A stretch of 64,000 nucleotides of DNA, from the NCBI GenBank assembly GCA_030737875.1, contig CM060922.1:306581456-306645455 (forward strand), written 5' to 3'. Positions 35,612 through 47,959 of this stretch are shown one piece after another. The position numbers and the translations under genes are program-made. This DNA comes from Allium sativum. Its lineage: Eukaryota; Streptophyta; Magnoliopsida; Asparagales; Amaryllidaceae. The notes beneath the pieces were generated by a model that saw only the letters and a list, made by a program, of their open reading frames with translations, did not search any database and was not told the origin of the DNA. The stretch's first letter is position 1; the number at the start of each line of letters is the position of its first letter.

Positions 35612-36218
35612 GGTACATTCTCGATCTCTTTTTCCTATAAGTTTATATACCTTCGTATCATGTACATGCATTTGTTATCCATGTTTGTCTTGTTATCTTC
35701 TTGATCCTATCTTGAGAACCTTAGGTAGAACCCTTTTGGATGTAAACATGTGATTGAAACATGTTATGGTTGATGATTGCAAGTGGTTCTCGTGGTTGCA
35801 TAACACACATTAGGCACTAGATCGGCTCAGTCACATTTTTCATATTGCATATGCATGGGTGCTTATACTTGTATACGGATGGAAACTTGATATGCTATCA
35901 TTTGGATGTTGCATATGAATGCATGTTTGTGCACTCATGTAGAGATTATAAAGTATGTTAGGAATTTGCATACATGTTGGACTCATTACACTAACATATT
36001 TTGCAATAAGGAGGTTTACTGAATCAGTAGCCGCCTGATCTTTTGCATTATATAAGTACATACACACACACTCTTGCATAAGTTCATACAACATTAGAAA
36101 TCTTTTAAGGACAACGATTGCTTATGGATGATGGTTGAGTAGATGGATGATTGGATGGTAGGGCACATTCTTCTTAACTTGAAGATTTCGGGGACGAAAT
36201 CCTTTAAGGAAGGGAGAA
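35612..36218 (+). other. Element B tail and polypurine tract
   Basis: A non-coding region after the pol stop. It ends in AAGGAAGGGAGAA (36206-36218), the likely polypurine tract, preceded by a GGGGACGAAATCC motif also found beside the D and E polypurine tracts. I see no gene. Confidence 0.7.
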
Positions 36219-37954
36219 TGTAACAACCCGTATTTTTATAACATGTTAAAACCATAAATCAAGGCAGAATTAAATTTTAAATTAAGAATCAAGGGAAACG
36301 GGTTGCTCCGTTGCGTTCGTCTCGAAATTCTGCTTGGAAACGAGTCCGATTTTTCGAGAAACGGAGTCCGTATGAGGGAGATATGACCCTCCGAAGTTTT
36401 AGGAATTTTCAGAATCGAAAAGAGCTCAAAATTCGAATTCGAAATTCGAATTCAAACCCCAGCGCAGACTGGGCAGGAATTTTCCCGCCCAGGACCAGGT
36501 CGACCTGAGGGTCGACACTATGGTCGACCTCCCAGGGACTAGGTCGACCTTATGTCGACCTGGGGGTCGACCTGGTGCCAGAACCCAGTTTTGATCTTGG
36601 GTTCATTCTGATGTATCTGGTCTCGTTTTCAGTTTAGATTCATCCGCCTAATCCTATATAAGCAGCCTCCTAGCCCCATTCTTTTTACACCATTCTTGTC
36701 TAACCTTATGCTACACAAATTCTTGATGGACATGGCTTCTTTTAAATTAAATTAAACTAATATAAAACACAAAGACTGTTTCTTGAAGACTACGACTAGG
36801 AATTGCATATTGGGGATTTGCTTCTACAATCAAATCAAGATTCAATGATTCAAAAATTCGACGACTAGTTTATAGATTCAACTTCTGTGTCTCAATTTCT
36901 TAGACCATGATCTATAGTTCTAGTTACTTTGAGATTTAAACTTGTTAATTGTAATTTGGACATGAGATAAAGTGAGATTGGACTTAAGTATGATAATCGA
37001 TTCACACCTATTCTAGTTTCCATCTTGGATCTTGACATTTGGGAATATTGCTATGAAATCTGTTTGGACCTATTCATGTTGTAAATCAAACTCTTTCATG
37101 TCCATAACATTATCGTGCCTGTGATGTTGAATCAGTCTATTATTTACAAGTTTGGGACTATCAGCTTTATCATGACTATCACCTTATTATGCTAGATCTG
37201 TTTTGGGATTATTATTCTATATGCCAGTGATGTTATAACCAATTATCTCAAGTTATATCATGCTACATTTATCACCTTGTGCTCGTTCTTTTGCCTATCA
37301 TAGTTTTGATGTTATTCCCTTTATTTCTGGATCTAAATTTACTTGTAATTTAGATCGATTCACGTTTACATGCGATTGGAATACGGTTTGGGTAGATTAG
37401 GCAAAACATGAGTTGGTTATGAACATGAATCATGAACTTGATAATAGGCATAAGTTGAAACTTGACATGAAACTTGCCATGAAACTTGAACACGAACTTG
37501 ACATGAAATTTGAACATGACACTAGAATGAACTTGAAAATGGCCAACTCAAGGTTGGGTTGAGTTTGCAGTGTAATTCTGCCCGGAACCGCCCGGCAAAT
37601 CCAGTGACTATAAACAATAGGATCCAATGTGGGTAGTTGGTCATATCGCGCTTGAAACTCGAGGTCAGACTGAGTTGTGGTGTAATTCTGCCCGAAACCG
37701 CCCGGCATATCCAGTGACCACAACAACAGGTCTGATGTGAGAGGTTGGGGTGAATTGATGAATTAATGCCACATGATAGGGTTAAGTCATGAACATGAAA
37801 GACAACACTTAACCAACTTGACACAGGATTAGTAGGGTTAAGTCATGAAATTGAAAGACAACACTTAACCAACTTGACATGCTAGACTGATAAGGGTTAA
37901 GTCACGAATTTAAATGACAACACTTAACCTGCTGGACGGAAACCCTAGTTACGC
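36219..37954 (+). mobile_element. LTR B, 3' LTR, left 1.7 kb
   Basis: It begins TGTAACAACCCGTATTTTT and matches the 5' copy from about 36330 on, with GTCGAC cluster, TATA box at 36655, paired hairpins and triple hairpins. It stops at GGAAACCCTAGTTACGC (37938-37954), where element E begins. The 5' copy continues with GGTCCATTTC at that point, so E inserted here and the remainder was lost. Confidence 0.9.
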
Positions 37955-38855
37955 TGTAATAACCCGGAAATCCGTGCCAATTTAAAATTTTTATTTTGGC
38001 AATTTTAGCGAATTTTGATTATTTAAAATGAATTATTTTTAATAATGACGACGAAAAATTCATTTTGAATAGGATTAGAATGAAATATTTATTTTAATTG
38101 TCGTTAGAATATAAATATTTATTTATATATATAAAAGGAATTGAAAATGGCGCGGTAGTTCGATAATTCGATTTCAAATTTCAAATGGATGTACAGGATT
38201 CAAAATAAACCGGATTTTAGCAAAACCAAAAATATTTGAATCCATTTGAGAATATCTTTCCAACGAATCCAAAAAATCAAAGTTTCATAGTGGGGATAAA
38301 ATGTTATGTCCAATTGAAATTTCAGAATAGTCGCTATGGAATTCTGGCCCTTAAAAATGGAAATTTTGCAAACAACCTCGGTTTTCGACGAAACCACTTT
38401 TGTTGGATCCGTGATGTCAAGTTATTGCTAGGTTTCAAAATTCGTAATTTTTTGAATTAATATGTGAGCGTGGCAAAGGAAAACGTGTTTGACCAGTTTC
38501 AGTTGATTTTAATCGACTGGAAAATGGCCATTTTTCAAACAGTCTCAGAATTTGACGACATTTGTTTTGTTAGGACCGTATCGTCAATAAGAAGCTAGAA
38601 AGTATTTTTTTGGGAATTTTTAGGGTTAGTATGTGACCCCGGTAAATTGTAATGCACGTTCAAATTCAATATATAGAGTTATTTTTTGATTTTGAAGAAA
38701 ACTGATCGAAACGATTGAATCAGCCTACGATACATATCCCATTGTGTTCGGAATGGGGATAATTAGCTAGGGAGGACAGGCGGTGGGTCTCGTTTAGAGG
38801 TCGAAAATAAAAGTTGCTTTTTAGAAAATTTAATAATAAAAAATATATATTTATT

Positions 38856-38864
38856 TATATAATA
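38856..38864 (+). promoter_or_regulatory. Possible TATA box of LTR E
   Basis: TATATAATA is followed directly by a pyrimidine-rich CCCCTCCCTCTCCC. This would place the transcript start near 38890 and leave a leader of about 5.2 kb within the LTR. Confidence 0.45.
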
Positions 38865-39017
38865 GCCCCTCCCTCTCCCTTTCTTCCTTCAGTTCTGATC
38901 GAAATGAAATAAAAAAAATGACGGAGGGGAAGGAAGTCATCGCCGCAGCCACCAGGGGGCGCCGCCCCTTCGACGAACTTCCCTAACCACCCTCCGACCT
39001 CCTCGCGCCCCCTTCCT

Positions 39018-39097
39018 CCTCTCGAAAACCGCACCTCTCGAAAATTGCACCTCTCGAAAACCGCACCTCTCGAAAATTGCACCTCTCGAAAACCGCA
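39018..39097. repeat. 16-bp tandem array, LTR E
   Basis: Five units of CCTCTCGAAAAYYGCA alternate between ACCGC and ATTGC forms, giving a 32-bp higher-order period. Confidence 0.85.
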
Positions 39098-40453
39098 CCC
39101 CACACCCCATCGACTTCGACGCCGACCCCTCCTCTGCCTTGCCGCCAGCGTTTCCCTCTTCTTCTGATTCAGTCAGCAAACTCCACCCCTCCCCTTTCTC
39201 CTTCAATTGCTAAGGTGTGTTTTACTTAGCTATTTAGTTTAAATAAATTTTGTCATTAAATAAAAATCAGTTTTAAATAGGATGGAATTTATAAAATCAG
39301 TTTTGTTATGTGTTTAAAGGCAGGAGGGAAAAGATAAGATTTTAATTATAGACAAAGTTTCGATTTTTACATAGGCAAAGTTGTGATTATTAAAAAGAAT
39401 AAAGATTATATTTTTATATAGGATTCATGTGAATCAAGATTAGACTTTTTTTATAATGTATTCATCGATTTAAAAAATATGATATTAACGTATGGAAATT
39501 TGAAATAAAAATTTGATCTTTATATAAGTAGCGAAATAAAAATCTGATTTTTTTTAGTATATATATGTTGAAATAAAAATGGGATTTTTATAGCGATGAT
39601 ATAAAAATTCGATCTTTATATGAGAAGTAGAAATATAAAAATATAATTTTTATGTAGAAAGAAGCGTTGTAAAAATATATGAAGTAAAAATAAATATATG
39701 AAGTGAAATAAAAATATGATTTTTATTTATTGAAATGAAGTGATAAAAATATAATTTTTATTATGAACAGCGGGGCAAGGACTACATTAGAATTTCAAAC
39801 AGATCCAGACGGTTCAGCAGTTCAAAAGTAAAGCACGACCGAGTGGAACCCTCGGTGAGAACTCCTCACTTTTAATCTTGTTTTCTAGTTAAAATATATA
39901 CTAGGATGCAGACGGTGTTTAGTAGCACCCGACACCCGTCGTCTGCAGACCATGGATGACTTGTTTGTTTGGTTGCTTTGTTGTGAAATTTGATTGTGTG
40001 ATGTGAAATGAAATAAAATATTTTATAGTGGAAAATATTTTATAGTTAAAAGTATAATTTTAATGTGTATATAAAATGAATATTTATAAACAAATCGACG
40101 ATTTGTTTATATACACTGATTTGACTGATATTGATTGGGACGATAAATTTTACACATCGCCCAACTGCACAAATAAAATCTGTGTGTGTTGATTTGAAAC
40201 CCCACATGGGTATTGGGATGATATTTGGCGTACACTATTCCCGATTGTTTAGTTGTAGGTCAATCGATGGGTTGACAGATTTTGTAAGCGTTAATTATTT
40301 ATATTCAATGCTTATGCAGTTGTGTGGTGCACTCTGGATGATGGTTGATGATTTATCGTTGCTGTTATATACATGTGTTGTAGGGAATCCATATAATTAA
40401 CGTTATATGGTAATTGATTGGGCCTCATTCCGGTTTGGAAAATAAGAAATATA

Positions 40454-40552
40454 TATTCATGTGTTGAATAGAAAAATAAATATTCATGTGTTGAATAGAA
40501 AAATGAAAATTCTTGTGTTGAAGAAAATATTCATTTGTTGAATAGAATAATG
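40454..40552. repeat. 27-bp tandem array, LTR E
   Basis: Four degenerate units of a TATTCATGTGTTGAATAG-type sequence, with a 27-bp period in the first three. Confidence 0.75.
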
Positions 40553-41579
40553 AAGTTGTTAAAATATATATAAAAGCCGTGTTGATTAGATTGACGCCAT
40601 TTGACGTGAACGATATTTACATCGATTTTATTCATTTTTATGATGAACATAGAAAAGAAAGTGATTTCAAAATATAACGTTTTGAAAATATTATCATTTA
40701 TATATCGATGATGTGAAATATTCAATTTTGATTAGAAATTGAATATGGAGTTGAAATCGTTTCGAAAACGAATTTAAAACGATTTATAAAATACGTTTTG
40801 AAAGGAAATCGACAAAATATATATTATATATATTAAATGGCCTGAATAGAATGCGACGTGCCGCGGCAGTTCGCGAATTTCGACCATTGACTTTGAGTGG
40901 ACATTGCGGGAGATCCGACAGTCGGATTCTCCTAAAACTGGAACCGTTGGGTTCGTATCGAAAAGGGCTTTCTAACGAATATTAGAGATTTGAAATCTAA
41001 TGGTTGGATTTGGAATTATGTCCAAATCAAAATTGGAATAGGTCGCCGTAAGTGCAGTTCGATGGCCGTTGATGGAAATCGACTGTACGGGCCTTGATAA
41101 AATTATTAAAAATAGTTATAATTTGTGTAAAATCATAAGAAATGATTTGGGAAGAATTGGGATGAAAAACTCCATATTTGAAAAGATAAAAGTAGATTTT
41201 TATCGAAATGAACTAGTTTCGAACTAGAATAATAATTTATCTATTTTTAAAATAAATAAATTGGATTTGAAATGGTTTTGAAAATAACCAGAATTTCCAA
41301 TAATTGAATTGGAATGGATTTGAATCGAAATCATCCTCGGAATAGTTCGATGTTGGATTTCGTGATTATACAGATGTTGTTATGGAAATTTAAAAGATAT
41401 ATTTATATCGTTATTTCCAATACGATATTTGTTGGTTTCAGAATTTGATATTGAATATAAGCCAATATATTTTCTATTCAGAGGCTTGTGTTTAATATCA
41501 AATGGGATTTTGGGTTGTCGTGAACGGTATCTTTAATAATACTGTTCTTAAACCCAAATGGAGTTAAGAAAATTAAGAA

Positions 41580-41689
41580 CTAACCAGGGATCAATTAAGT
41601 TGGATGGTTTCTTGGATATTGATTTGATGTTGGTTTCGGCCTTCGGGGTTAATATTTAGGGAACTGTCCTTTTACTAATTTATGGTTAG
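41580..41689 (+). repeat. Structured unit 1, LTR E
   Basis: Outer arms are CTAACCA (41580) and TGGTTAG (41683). Inside are ATATTGA (41616) and TTAATAT (41649), then a CCTTCGGG tetraloop-like core (41640). The inner text GGTTTCTTGG and TTTCGGCCTTCGGGGTTAAT is shared with units 2 and 3. Confidence 0.6.
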
Positions 41690-42124
41690 GGACTGATTGA
41701 AATTTGATGTGATTTTGGAGTTTATCGTGAACCGTGTTTTAAAGGACATCGGTTCTTTAACCCAGTTAAAGATTAAAACTAAGTGGAGTTTTAATGAATT
41801 TTTAATTAGATTGAAAAGATCGAGAATGGAGTATCACCAGTTTTGCTCCAGGAGATAGTTAATTCTTTAATTAGATTTGAACGTGAAATGGTAATTGAAT
41901 TTACCGATAACATCGTGGTGTTTGATATGAAGTATGACCAGTTTTACTTCATGGGATGAATAGGTGGGGATTGGGGAAATAAAATAAATGATTACTTCGG
42001 TGTGGTTCGCTAATCCCGACTAGTTTGAATTGATATTCAAAGGGAGATTAAAGAATAAATTTAAAAGGATTTATCTTTGATAAAATTAATGGGAACCTTT
42101 CCCTAAGAATGTGAAATTTAGAAA

Positions 42125-42234
42125 CTAACTGTAGGTTAGCTAAGCTAAATGGTTTCTTGGGTATTGATCTGATGTTAGTTTCGGCCTTCGGGGTTAATAT
42201 TTGGGGAATTATTCTCTTGCTAATTTACAGTTAG
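42125..42234 (+). repeat. Structured unit 2, LTR E
   Basis: Outer arms are CTAACTGTA (42125) and TACAGTTAG (42226), a perfect 9-bp stem different from that of unit 1. Inner arms are GTATTGA (42161) and TTAATAT (42194). It ends right where the element D target duplication starts. Confidence 0.6.
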
Positions 42235-42644
42235 TGACTAGTAACACCCCACCTCTGCCAATGCCACTCTTGCAAGTGCACTGGCTTTGGAGGGGCGTTA
42301 AACAAGGTAAACATGCATGCAGATATCACAAGACAGAACATATAAGTAAAAACAGAGTAAATAAAGCAGTGGATAAAACTAACATTTCAAAACCATAGTC
42401 AAGTTACATCAAAGTACTTGGTCATTATTTTACACAAAACATAGTCTAGAAACATCAACTGAAAACTGGAAAGAAAATCATAAAGTAACTATCCCCAAGG
42501 TAGAATAAAGCCATAGCGTGCTCAAGTCCAAACCGTACATGAGCTATCCAGAAAAGCAGCTAAAGATCCAAGCTAGGTACCAGTGTTCCCACCCTGTAAA
42601 CCTGAGGGGGGGGAACGGAAGAAAAGAGGCAAAAGAAAATGGGT

Positions 42645-42659
42645 CAGTCAAAAAGACTG
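42645..42659 (-). other. LTR-end stem-loop (D, 3' LTR)
   Basis: On the minus strand CAGTC, loop TTTTT, GACTG, then ACCC, 405 bp before the LTR end. The other copy at 50722-50736 has one stem mismatch. Confidence 0.65.
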
Positions 42660-43283
42660 GTAAGTCATATCTACTATTAGTATAAAAACTAATAAAGTTA
42701 ACTGAACATGTAAAACAAAGATGAGATGTAGTGTGATAACTGGCATGGTGAAAAGTTAACAAGATAGATCAAGTGTGGCATCGCATATACAAGGTTAAGT
42801 TTTTGCACCAAGTGTACTAGTATTCCAACCCATGTCAAGTATAAACAAGAAATGATCCCTTGGCCCAAAGCTGGCCCACATCATGAGATGACCTAAATCG
42901 AGGTCCAACTACTCGGTCTAGTCGATCGGCTCCCTATAAGCCTAACTCGTCGTGTGTCGGTGTCATACGGCCCAATCACGAAGTGTAGTCAAACTGTGCT
43001 AGGTCCACCCTAGGGTGTATCAAGCCCTGGGGTGCCAACCACGGACACAAATCAAGCACGCACAGTCTAAACCTACGGGTGCCCGTGTCTGCTTTTTCAA
43101 CTCCGGACCATGTGCACGACCATAGTCCGCCTGAACCTACACCGGCGCACCTACTCAGCCGTCGTTTTGGTCGCTTACATGTCAGCCCAGTAATCGTGCC
43201 CCACCCTAGCCTAGTCCCTAGGGTATCATGATACAATCAAGAGGGTTACTGGTGAAAAGGACCACGTAACTAGGGTTTCTAGC

Positions 43284-43404
43284 GGGTTAAGTGTGGTTAA
43301 CCCTACCCTATCAAGTTGGTTAAGTGTACCCAAGGTTCATGACTTAACCCTATCAACCCATCGTGTTCAATTGGTTAAGTATTCAAGTGGTCCATGACTT
43401 AACC
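43284..43404 (-). repeat. GGTTAAGT hairpins, LTR D
   Basis: Three inverted repeats: GGGTTAA/TTAACCC at 43284-43303, GGTTAAGT/ACTTAACC at 43318-43349, and the same arms at 43373-43404. They correspond to the triple set in LTR B. Confidence 0.6.
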
Positions 43405-43457
43405 CTACCATGTGGCATTAATTAATTTAATGCACCCAACCTCTCACATTAGACCTT

Positions 43458-43617
43458 GTTGTGGTTACTAGTTAAGCCGGGCGGGTGCGGGTAGCTTTAC
43501 ACCACAACTTGGTCTAACCTGGGGTTTCAAGTGCGACATGACCAACTACTCACATTGGGTCCTATTGCTTGTAGCCACTAGTTAAGCCGGGCGGGTCCGG
43601 GTAGATTTATGCTACAA
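43458..43617 (-). other. Paired GC hairpins, LTR D 3' copy
   Basis: Outer stems are GTTGTGGT/ACCACAAC (43458-43508) and TTGTAGC/GCTACAA (43569-43617), each around a CCCGCCCGGC core on the minus strand. The 5' LTR carries the same pair at 51535-51585 and 51646-51694, the latter with one G-to-A mismatch. Confidence 0.7.
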
Positions 43618-44686
43618 ACTCAACCCAACCTCGAGTTGGCCGCTCTCATATTTACTAGAAGTCATGTCCAAATTCATGTTTACAAACATAATCACAAGTC
43701 AATGTTCATGTCATATTTTAAAATCATGTTTCATGTCATTAATATTACCCAAACCCAACGCATTCCCCTCGCATGTACGTTTCGCATAACATAACATAGA
43801 TCAAAAGAGGGAACTTGGCAAAACATGACAAAAAGGGCATAAGGTAATAAGGTTGGCCACAAGTTAAACATGGTGGCATATGAGGCATAAATATGTTCAT
43901 AAACTTGCATATTACATCATAGGCCTCAAAACATGCATAATATCAACTTAAGAAAAATAGGTGAAACATTGTCATAAATGACATAGGATGATAGCAAGTG
44001 ATTCGCATATAACACCATATGCAAGATAGCAACTTGCATATTACGTCATAAGCCTCAAAATATGCATGATATCAAACTTAAGCAAATAGGTGAAACATGA
44101 TCATAAATGACATAGGATGGTGGCTAGTGATTCGCATATAACATCGTATGCAAGATAACACAAGGTTTATGAGAGTTTCTATGTTGCTTTATGCAACATT
44201 TCCAATCAAAGCTCATAGCTTTCTATGCATAAGGCAAAGGTAATAGCTTCACAAACATGCATAGAATATATTTATGCATAACATGATAGGATCAAAGCAC
44301 ATATCATACTTAGGCCCAAACTCAACTTGCAACATGTCATATTTAACTTCATAGTTAGAATCTAAGAGTAGTATAGGGCTTACAATGCTATGAAGACTTA
44401 TAAAATATAAATAAGATTGAGACGAAGCCACTAGCAACTCTAAAAACCCCAAATGAATACAAGCTCCAAGAAGCTCCTTTGATTCTATGAAGAAAGATCC
44501 TTGTTTTAATGAAGAAAGATTGAACTTTGGCCTTGAATCAAGCTTTGCAACTCTCAAACAAGCTTAGGAACTCTCATATGAATGAAGATGGAGGCTATGA
44601 CAAGAGGGTGGAGGCCATGATTAAACATTTTGGCATAGTTTAGTTGTAGGATTGATTTATGATGACTTAGGCTAGGTATTAGGGTC

Positions 44687-44694
44687 TTTTTATA
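44687..44694 (-). promoter_or_regulatory. TATA box of LTR D, 3' copy
   Basis: TATAAAAA on the minus strand, about 133 bp downstream of the GTCGAC cluster. Confidence 0.55.
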
Positions 44695-44826
44695 GGTGAT
44701 TAGGTTAGTTTAGACCATAGGATTAACCCTAATTCAGATCTGGGCCATCAATTCACGTCACTAGCCTCCAAACATGTCTTGAGAAACAAGCCAGGTGCAC
44801 CCAGGCCAGACTGGCCGACCACCCAA

Positions 44827-44888
44827 GTCGACAGGGGTGTTGACTGGGCAGTCGACACAGCCTGGGGTGTGTCGACTCCCACGTCGAC
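44827..44888. repeat. GTCGAC cluster, LTR D 3' copy
   Basis: GTCGAC occurs at 44827, 44851, 44871 and 44883, with one GTTGAC. The 5' LTR has six hexamers at 52903-52976 after a 12-bp duplication and without the mutated unit. Confidence 0.75.
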
Positions 44889-45145
44889 TTGGGGTGGCGG
44901 GAATTTTTCCCGCCTGCCCTGCCCGGCTGAATTTGAAATCTGTTTTTAAATTTAAATTTTCTAAAAACTTCTATGGGCCATAACGGGGTCATACGAACTC
45001 CGATTTTCGAAAAATCGGACTCTATTTCGCGTATTTTTCCGAGACGAACGCAATGGCACAGCACGTTTCCCTTGATTCAGAATTTATCATTTAATTCTGC
45101 CCTGGTTTATGTTATAATATGTTATTTAAAATACGGGTTGTTACA

Positions 45146-45157
45146 TCCTCCCCACAT
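45146..45157 (-). other. Polypurine tract, element D
   Basis: ATGTGGGGAGGA on the minus strand directly next to the 3' LTR, preceded by GGGGACGAAATCC. This is the likely plus-strand primer. Confidence 0.75.
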
Positions 45158-45758
45158 TAAAGGATTTCGTCCCCGAAATCTCTAAGTTAGGAAGAACGTA
45201 TCCTACCATCCATCATCCATCTACTCAAAACATCATCCACGTGCAGTCAATGTCCTTAACAACTTCTAAATGCTATATGATTAGATGCAGAGGTGTGTGT
45301 ATATGTACTTATCTAATGCGAAAATCAGGCGGTTATTGATTCAGTAAACCTCCTTAATGCAAAGTATGTTGGTGAAATGTGTCCATATGTATGCAAATTC
45401 CTAACATATTTTATAATCTCTACATGAGTGCACATAACATTCATCCATATGCAACATCCACGTGATAGCATAACAAGTTTCATCCATGAATAAGTATCAG
45501 CACTCATGCATATGCAATATGAAAGTGTGTGAGCCGATCTTAGTGCCTAACGTGTATCATGCATCCACAAGTATCCACTTGCAAACACTTGCAACCACTT
45601 GCAAACATCAAGCATAACATGTTTCAAATACATGTTTCATCCAAAGGGTTTCTACTTAAGGTTCTCATGACAAGGTTAACGAGATAACAAGGTAAACAGG
45701 ATAAACATGGATAGCAAAAAGGAAGACATGTAAAAGAAAAAGAGGTCGAGAATGTACC
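45158..45758 (-). other. Element D tail, non-coding
   Basis: The stretch between the pol stop and the polypurine tract. It is AT-rich, contains repeated CACTTGCAAACA-type motifs near 45580-45610, and has no gene. Confidence 0.6.
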
Positions 45759-46502
45759 CTAAAAAAGAAATGGATAAAGCCCACGCATCTTCTCCTTGGT
45801 TTCCCAAGTTGCATCCTCTTCGGCTTTACTCCACTGAACTTTCACCAATTTGACTTCTCGATTTCTTAGCTTCTTGATCTCTGTTCCCAAGATACGAATC
45901 GGAGCTCTCCTTAAGGTTGCCTCTTTCTCTACCTCAATGTCTTCAAGAATACTAGGTTCAACCACCTCAGCAGACTCAGGTAGGCACTTTCGAAGATGCG
46001 AGACATGAAAGACATTATGCACTCCGGCTAGCTTCTCGGGCAATTCCACCTTATAGGCCATCTTTCCAATTCTCTCTATGATAGGGAAGGGTCCTACGAA
46101 CCTTGGTGCCAGCTTCCCAACTGCTCCAAAACGAACCACATTACGCAAAGGAGAAACCTTCATGAAAACCATGTCTCCCACTTCGAATTCCAAATCTGCC
46201 CTTCGCTTGTCAGCATAGGATTTCTGTCTGTCTTGGGCCGCTTTCATCCGTCTTCTCACCAATTCAACTTTCTCGGATGTGTCCCGTATCATATCGGGCC
46301 CAAGTATAAGCCTATCCGTTGTCTCCCACCAACAAGATGGTGACCTACACGGCCTCCCATACAGAGCTTCAAATGGTGTCATCCCTATGCTGGCTTGATA
46401 ACTATTATTATAAGCAAACTCTACAAGAGGGAGGTGGTCTTCCCAAGTACCACCAAAGTCAAGAACACAAAGCCTCAAGAGATCTTCTAACACTCTATTC
46501 AC
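45759..46502 (-). pseudogene. Element D integrase C-terminal part with chromodomain-like tail
   Basis: 247 codons from MNRVLEDLLRLC, which carries the last acidic residue of the integrase D,D,E triad. AYNNSYQASIG and PFEALYGRPC motifs, a GPY/F-type VGPFPII, and a C-terminal stretch ending WETKEKMRGLYPFLF follow. That end resembles the chromodomain seen in chromovirus integrases, which reads histone marks. It is separated from the upstream integrase by a 1-nt deletion at about 46530, where ACCCCAGACGG replaces ACCCACAGACGG of element B. It would not be made as part of the full polyprotein. Confidence 0.88.
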
Positions 46503-46678
46503 CCTTTCGGTTTGGCCATCCGTCTGGGGTGATAGGCTGTACTCAGATTCAATCGCGTATCCATCGCTTCTTGCAAACTATTCCAGAACTGGCTCGTGAA
46601 AATTGGGTCACGATCGCTAACTATGCTAGAAGGAACTCCATGCAACCGCACTATCTCTCGAAGATAAATAGATGCTAG

Positions 46679-47959
46679 CTATGATGCGGTCCTCTTGCTC
46701 TTCACTGGGATGAAATGAGCACTTTTCGTAAGTCTGTCAACTATGACCCATATGCTCGTATTCCCTTTCCTTGACCTAGGCAATCCATCCACAAAATCCA
46801 TAGAAATACTTTCCCACTTCCATTGCGGGACCTCCAATGGATGTAATAGCCCTCCGGGTTTCTTTGACTCGGCTTTCACTTGTTGGCACACCATGCACTT
46901 TGAAACATACTCTGCCACATCTTTCTTCATTCCAGCCCAAAAGAAAATGCGCTTCATATCCCTATACATCTTATCTCCTCCAGGATGTATAGTCATCTTC
47001 GAGTGATGTGCTTCTTCGAGAACTTTATGCACCAAGTCTCCTACTTGTGGAACGCATAGCCTTCCATCACGCCTTAGCCAACCCTTGTCATCAATAGTAT
47101 ATCTAGCAAGGTGACTAGACGTCTCACCACGAATCAACTTGTCCATGACCTCGACTATCTGCGGGTCTCCTTTCTGCGAAGCCTCAACTTGATCAAGAAG
47201 TATAGATCTAAGTTCAAGGGATGCTAACGAACCCGTCATTGACTCAACAGCTGTTGTGAAATCAAAGGTTGCCAAGAACTCTAGGCTCCTCATCTCAACA
47301 AACAAGGGACTCAAAGTCAACGTACTTCTGCTTAATGCATCTGCCACAACATTACCCTTGCTAGGGGTATAAGCTATCTCGAAGTCATATGATGCCAAGA
47401 ATTCCATCCACCTTTGCTGTCTTAGATTCAGATCTTTCTGTGAGAAGAGGTACTTGAGTGACTTGTGATCAGTATACAACTCAAACCTTTCGCGTAGAAG
47501 GTAGTGGCGCCAGGATTTGAGTGCAAAGACACTCGCTGCCAACTCCAAATCATGAGTGGGATAGTTCTTCTCATGAACTTTAAGTTGCCTACCCCCATAA
47601 CATATCACTCTTCCTTCCTGCATCAGAACAGCACCTAAACCCGTGCCACATGCATCGGTATACACGGTAAACATCTTACCGCCATCGGGTAATGCCAAAA
47701 CTGGAGTTGTAGTAAGGGCCCTCTTGAGCCTTTGAAAAGCAAGCTCACACTCTAAGTCCCATGCAAAAACTAAGTTCTTCTTCATCAACTTAGTAAGAGG
47801 GGATGAAATCTTAGCGAAGTCCCTGATGAACTTCCTATAGTAGCCCGCCAGACCGAGAAAGCTTCTTATTTCGGTTGCATTCCTAGGAGTCTTCCAGTCT
47901 TGAACTGCAACCACTTTCGCGGGATCCACAGCTATGCCTTGCTTAGAGACTATATCCAA
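46679..47959 (-). pseudogene. Element D RT end, RNase H and integrase N-terminal part
   Basis: 426 codons continuing RT ([18 protein letters not shown] motif). RNase H follows with its acidic residues in TDACG, HDLELA, TDHKS and VADALS. An HHCC integrase zinc finger comes next (HHSKMTIH ... CMVC), then the first catalytic Asp in SMDFVDG. The frame ends at a TAG that replaces Trp in element B. The second catalytic Asp (SDRDPIFTS) lies just downstream in the same frame. The frame is cut off from gag-RT by a 2-nt deletion at about 47950. Confidence 0.88.

Larger units (their letters stand above)
37955..42239 (+). mobile_element. LTR E, left part
   Basis: The first 4.3 kb of the 5' LTR. The first 820 bp match 56082-56904. 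It holds a TATA box at 38856, a 16-bp tandem array, AT-rich degenerate repeats around 39490-39770 built on a GAAATAAAAATNTGATTTTTAT-like unit, a 27-bp tandem array, and two structured units. I see no gene. The last five bases (42235-42239) are the target duplication of element D. Confidence 0.85.
42240..45145 (-). mobile_element. LTR D, 3' LTR
   Basis: On the minus strand it begins TGTAACAACCCGTATTTTAA at 45145. It holds the E2F-like dyad (44896-44914), the GTCGAC cluster (44827-44888), a TATA box (44687-44694), a possible donor GTAAGC (44379-44384), paired hairpins (43458-43617), GGTTAAGT hairpins (43284-43404), the GC-rich block shared with B and the 3' stem-loop (42645-42659). Confidence 0.93.

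Noticed and set aside
38855..39206. Minus-strand frames resembling a pentapeptide-repeat protein (repeated Phe-Ser-Arg-Gly and Phe-Glu-Arg)
   Set aside because: They come from the 16-bp tandem array. The array length is not a multiple of three per unit, so several frames look repetitive, and there is no start context or homologous domain.
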